DNA of 9,235 nt from JAZLIC01 sp045617225 (GTDB lineage: Bacteria; Bacillota; Clostridia; Monoglobales; Monoglobaceae): positions 1-9,235 of the forward strand of contig JAZLIC010000030.1 in assembly GCA_045617225.1 (NCBI GenBank), read 5' to 3'. Shown here piece by piece: positions 6,338-9,235 of the stretch. Every line of letters starts with the position of its first letter. Positions within the stretch are counted from its first letter, which is position 1. The notes under the pieces were generated by a model. The model did no database searches. It was not told the origin of the DNA and worked only from the letters and a program-made list of their open reading frames with translations. The position numbers were made by a program, and so were the translations under genes.

Positions 6338-8612
6338 ACACCGCACCTTCTTTAACGCCGAAAAATGTTTTTTCTATAACCTTATCAAACAATAACAACA
6401 GCTGTGGCAAAACACCCATAACAAGTATCAGAGATATTATGGTGCCTCGTCCCAAGCATACTCCTATCGAGCAGATTGCAGGCTCGGTTGTTACAAGTCC
6501 CACTATTGCTCCGGCGGACGCCAATATGGAGCCGGAGGTAAAAATCGTGGGGAAGGACTGCTCCAAAGCCTCTTTTACCGCAGTAAATCTATCCATCTTT
6601 TTGCGCAGCTCGACATATCTGTTTGTAATAACTATGGCATAGTCTATATTTGCACCCATCTGTATGGCACTTACCACAAGATAACTCAAAAAGAAAAGCG
6701 GCTTATTCTCTATTGCAGGGAATGAAAAGTTAATCCAAATACTGCCCTGTATAACCATAATAAGAATTAGCGGTATTGATACAGACTTAAATGTAAACAA
6801 AAGCACGAGAAGCACAAGTAAAATTGACAAGATGCTTATCAATATGTTATCACGCACAAATGCGGTCGCTAAGTCACGGTTATTTGTCGAATTGCCCGAA
6901 AGCAAAACATCGTCATAATATTTATGTGCCGTATCCCTCACCTTTTCAAGCAGGGCATAGGTTTCCTCGCTTTCCTCTGATACATTCAAATCCAAAACAA
7001 GCCTTGTGTAATTATCGCCCTCTAACTGCTCTCTGCCGTCGGAAAGTTTTTCGTGCATATCATCTAAACGCTCCTGCGTATCCTCGTCAAGGGAGATATA
7101 ACCCTCATCGGTTATGTCATATGCAAAATTAAACATATCAAGCAATGCAATTCTGTAATTATCAATACCGCCTATTATCTTTCCGTAATCGTCATCATTT
7201 GCCGCATAGGCGGAATATAACACTCGCACCGCTTCAATATCAATATCGGTCAGCTCCGAAAATTCTCTCGGACTCAGCTTATCCCCAACCTCGTATCCGT
7301 CGATTGCGTCCGCAGATGCAAGCCCCGTGATACTGCCGACCTCGGGGAATTCCTCCAACTCGTGCTTTAAATCCTGCTCCTTTTTATAATCGCCGGACGG
7401 AACTAACACCGCCAGAATATTTGCCGGCGAAAAGTTTTCCTTTATCATTTCCTGCGCAATTTGAGAATCATTTTTCCTAAGAGCAGTAATATTTGTGTAG
7501 CTGTATGAATACGGACAAATATTCGACAGATAGATGCCGATTATTGATATAACAACAAATATTGCCGGAGCAACAAATCTTAATTTTACTATCTCATTGC
7601 TCCAAATCTTAATTGACGGCACAAAGTTTTTGTGATGGGTACTGTCTATCAACTTTGAAAACGAAAACAAAAGTCCCGGCATCAATGCAAACACGGTCAC
7701 AATGCTAAGTATTATCGCCTTAATCAAGACTATACTCATATCAAAGCCGATTTTATATTGCATAAAGCCCATTGCGGCAAGTCCCGATAAGGTTGTCAGG
7801 CAACTGCCTGATATTTCGGGCATAGCCTTACTAAGCGCCAAAACAACCGCCTGCTTTGCGTCGTGGCTCTCCCGCTCCTCTGTATATCTGTGACAGAGGA
7901 TTATTGCATAATCTATCGCCAAGGCAAGCTGGAGTACCACCGCAACAGAGTCCGATACAAATGATATTGTGCCGAACATAAAGTTTGAACCCTTATTCAG
8001 CAAAGCGGCAACACCAAAGGTTATAATAAGTACAGGTATCTCCATATATGTCCGTGATGTAAACAATAACACCCCAAGAATTACAAAGCAGGCAATTATC
8101 ATTACGATATTAACCTCCTCCGCCGTTCTCTTTGCCTTTGTGTCGCCCAATTCTGCCGAAATATATGCGTCATAATCTCTTACTTCATCTGTGATATTAT
8201 CCAGTGCCGTCTGGCAAATCGGGTCATCAACATCACCTGAAAATGTTACCGAGAACAATGCGGAGGCATTTACATAATGCTTATCGGTTTCATCAAAGGC
8301 TATCTCCTTAACGCCGTCAACTTCTTCTAATTCGTCTGCTAATTTTTCGGCATCGTCATAAGAAATGTTGTCTATCATAACCTCCGCCGTAGCGTATGTG
8401 ATAAACTCTTTATCCATAACAGAAAGACCTTGTCTTGTTTCGGTGTCATCGGACAGATAATCGGTTAAATCATTATCTACCTTTACCCAACCGCTTGAAA
8501 ATAAGCTGAAAACCACCAAAATTGCGTATATTAAATAAATCGCCTTGCGTTTATCGACGATAAATGCGGCAATATCGCTTATTGAAACAACGTTTTTAAG
8601 CTTTTTAATCAT
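6321..8612 (-). CDS. MMPL/RND-superfamily transporter
   Basis: This 763-residue, 12-helix exporter is probably driven by protons. Membrane helices lie near 24-40, 168-186, 190-206, 216-239, 266-286, 293-318, then 344-364, 588-607, 610-629, 639-662, 686-708 and 712-743, the usual 1+5 then 1+5 layout. Two outer domains follow TM1 (41-167) and TM7 (365-587). TM4 has AIDYAI (D234-Y235) and TM10 has NIDYAI (D657-Y658), the pair of Asp-Tyr sites used for proton relay in mycobacterial MmpL3. Family members move lipids or other hydrophobic compounds; the substrate here is unknown. The second outer domain includes a charged helical stretch (about 500-570). The ATG at 8612 follows a modest GGGTGG; a GTG at 8624 has no ribosome site. 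It is the first gene of the operon, overlaps the GLUG protein gene, and diverges from a TetR regulator. The Gram-positive YdfJ-type exporters are the nearest comparison. Confidence 0.92.
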   Translation of the reverse strand: MIKKLKNVVSISDIAAFIVDKRKAIYLIYAILVVFSLFSSGWVKVDNDLTDYLSDDTETRQGLSVMDKEFITYATAEVMIDNISYDDAEKLADELEEVDGVKEIAFDETDKHYVNASALFSVTFSGDVDDPICQTALDNITDEVRDYDAYISAELGDTKAKRTAEEVNIVMIIACFVILGVLLFTSRTYMEIPVLIITFGVAALLNKGSNFMFGTISFVSDSVAVVLQLALAIDYAIILCHRYTEERESHDAKQAVVLALSKAMPEISGSCLTTLSGLAAMGFMQYKIGFDMSIVLIKAIILSIVTVFALMPGLLFSFSKLIDSTHHKNFVPSIKIWSNEIVKLRFVAPAIFVVISIIGIYLSNICPYSYSYTNITALRKNDSQIAQEMIKENFSPANILAVLVPSGDYKKEQDLKHELEEFPEVGSITGLASADAIDGYEVGDKLSPREFSELTDIDIEAVRVLYSAYAANDDDYGKIIGGIDNYRIALLDMFNFAYDITDEGYISLDEDTQERLDDMHEKLSDGREQLEGDNYTRLVLDLNVSEESEETYALLEKVRDTAHKYYDDVLLSGNSTNNRDLATAFVRDNILISILSILLVLLVLLFTFKSVSIPLILIMVIQGSIWINFSFPAIENKPLFFLSYLVVSAIQMGANIDYAIVITNRYVELRKKMDRFTAVKEALEQSFPTIFTSGSILASAGAIVGLVTTEPAICSIGVCLGRGTIISLILVMGVLPQLLLLFDKVIEKTFFGVKEGAVYDEEE
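6338..6350 (-). promoter_or_regulatory. Ribosome site inside the exporter gene, deciding the GLUG protein start
   Basis: GAAGG (6350-6346) lies within the last codons of the exporter and stands 8 bases before the ATG at 6337. The same site would touch the GTG at 6346 directly, which argues against that earlier start. The overlap is typical of translational coupling between proteins needed in a fixed ratio. Confidence 0.6.
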
Positions 8613-8631
8613 TCTACCACCCACAAATTAC

Positions 8632-8660
8632 TTGACAAATGTCTATTATACGATTATAGT
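8632..8660 (+). promoter_or_regulatory. Sigma-A promoter reading toward the TetR gene
   Basis: TTGACA (8632-8637), a 17-base spacer and TATAGT (8655-8660) form a near-consensus promoter. Transcription would begin near 8667 and give a leader of about 110 bases that contains the palindrome at 8713-8726. It lies on the far side of the opposing promoter, so the two overlap face to face. Confidence 0.75.
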
Positions 8661-8663
8661 GCA

Positions 8664-8692
8664 ATTATACTAATTATAATTATAAAATTCAA
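8664..8692 (-). promoter_or_regulatory. Sigma-A promoter of the exporter operon
   Basis: On the - strand, TTGAAT (8692-8687), a 17-base spacer and a perfect TATAAT (8669-8664) precede the exporter gene. Transcription would begin near 8657, leaving a leader of about 45 bases before the ATG at 8612. Its -10 is only three bases from the -10 of the opposing promoter. Confidence 0.75.
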
Positions 8693-8702
8693 TATACAAT
8701 AA

Positions 8703-8732
8703 TTTAATATATGTTCATTACTGAACTATACT
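8703..8732 (+). promoter_or_regulatory. Possible second, weaker promoter of the TetR gene
   Basis: TTTAAT (8703-8708), 18 bases and TATACT (8727-8732) make a weaker promoter nearer the regulator gene. Its spacer holds the whole palindrome at 8713-8726, an arrangement common in self-repressing TetR genes. The -35 is poor, and AT-rich DNA yields such matches by chance. Confidence 0.35.
8713..8726. promoter_or_regulatory. Palindrome, candidate TetR operator
   Basis: GTTCA-TTAC-TGAAC is a perfect 5-4-5 inverted repeat in the regulator-exporter gap and the clearest GC-containing palindrome there. TetR-family repressors usually bind such sites beside their own gene. It is about 20 bases upstream of the exporter -35, so repression of the exporter from this site would need spreading, a second site or looping. 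Confidence 0.55.
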
Positions 8733-8777
8733 ATCTATATTGTTGAATAATACAGATTTAAGGAGATTATTACTAAT

Positions 8778-9235
8778 ATGGACAGACGAATAACAAGGAC
8801 AAAAAAGGCAATAAAGGACGCTTTTGCCGAATTATTAAAAAGCAAATCATTAAATGATATAAGCGTGCGTGAAATTTCGGAGCTTGCGGATATAAACCGA
8901 GGGACCTTTTATTTGCATTACAAAGATGTATATGATTTAGCGGATAAATTGCAAGAAGAAATTTTTGAAAAATTTAACGAGATTGTTGATAAAAACGAGC
9001 CGAAATCAAAATCCGACACACTTTTTCCGCTATTGGTAAACCTGCTTAACCTGCTTGCGGATAATTCTAAATTAGTAAAGGCTTTAATCAGCAAAAACGC
9101 TTATTCTTCTTTTACCGACCGCCTTAAAATCACCCTTAAAGAAAAGTGCTTTGATAACGCCAAAAATATATTCGGGCTCGGCGATGGCAAGGAAAGCGAA
9201 TATTTATACGAGTATGTAGTTTTTGGTGCTATTGG
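8778..9235 (+). CDS. TetR/AcrR-family transcriptional regulator (3' end outside window)
   Basis: The 152 complete codons present encode the DNA-binding domain and most of the ligand domain of a TetR-family repressor. The helix-turn-helix lies at about 29-48, with ISVREISELADINRGTFYLHY showing the family hallmark TFYxHY; for length, the key residues are I28, V30, I33, A37, G42, F44, Y45 and Y48. The C-terminal half is helical and ends at VVFGAI where the window stops. AAGGAG at 8760-8765 stands 12 bases before the ATG at 8778, slightly far but the only good site. The gene diverges from the exporter operon across a 165-base gap with overlapping promoters and a palindrome, so it most likely controls both the operon and itself. 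The inducer is unknown and may be the exported compound or a membrane-active agent. Confidence 0.9.
   Translation, partial: MDRRITRTKKAIKDAFAELLKSKSLNDISVREISELADINRGTFYLHYKDVYDLADKLQEEIFEKFNEIVDKNEPKSKSDTLFPLLVNLLNLLADNSKLVKALISKNAYSSFTDRLKITLKEKCFDNAKNIFGLGDGKESEYLYEYVVFGAI

Overview
The window is AT-rich DNA with Shine-Dalgarno-led genes, sigma-A-type promoters and a GLUG-repeat surface protein. This points to a low-GC Gram-positive bacterium, most likely an anaerobic Clostridia member of the gut type. That assignment is inferred from style and families, not from a species-specific marker.

Layout. (1) Positions 1-1420 hold a self-contained unit: an extended -10 promoter, an AAA/DUF4143 ATPase gene on the + strand, and a strong intrinsic terminator. 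The gene looks more AT-rich than the rest of the window. (2) Positions 1371-1867 are non-coding. They hold a 45-base perfect-looking 3' half of a tRNA-Trp(CCA) gene followed by its own terminator hairpin, plus several short repeats. The tRNA has no matching 5' half, which is what a tyrosine-recombinase attachment site at one end of an integrated element looks like. The ATPase gene would then be element cargo, and the DNA to the right would be older chromosome. (3) Positions 1868-8612 on the - strand form a likely four-gene operon. In transcription order it encodes an MMPL/RND-type exporter, a 1144-residue exported GLUG protein with a long alpha-helical insertion, a GNAT acetyltransferase and a short CDP-alcohol phosphatidyltransferase. 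The first two genes overlap by 17 bases; the later gaps are 44 and 55 bases. (4) Positions 8613-8777 are a compact divergent promoter region. (5) From 8778 to the window end is a TetR-family regulator on the + strand, cut off by the window edge.

How it may work together. The exporter has two Asp-Tyr pairs in TM4 and TM10, as in proton-driven MMPL lipid exporters such as MmpL3. The GLUG protein has a signal peptide, beta-repeat blocks on either side of about 400 mostly helical residues, and one C-terminal membrane anchor. It therefore faces the outside next to the exporter. The simplest reading is a TetR-controlled export system for a hydrophobic or lipid-like substrate, with the GLUG protein as a dedicated extracellular partner. 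The phospholipid-type synthase at the operon's end fits a lipid theme but does not prove it. No gene here is a known named system, and the partner role of the GLUG protein is the most interesting open question in the window.
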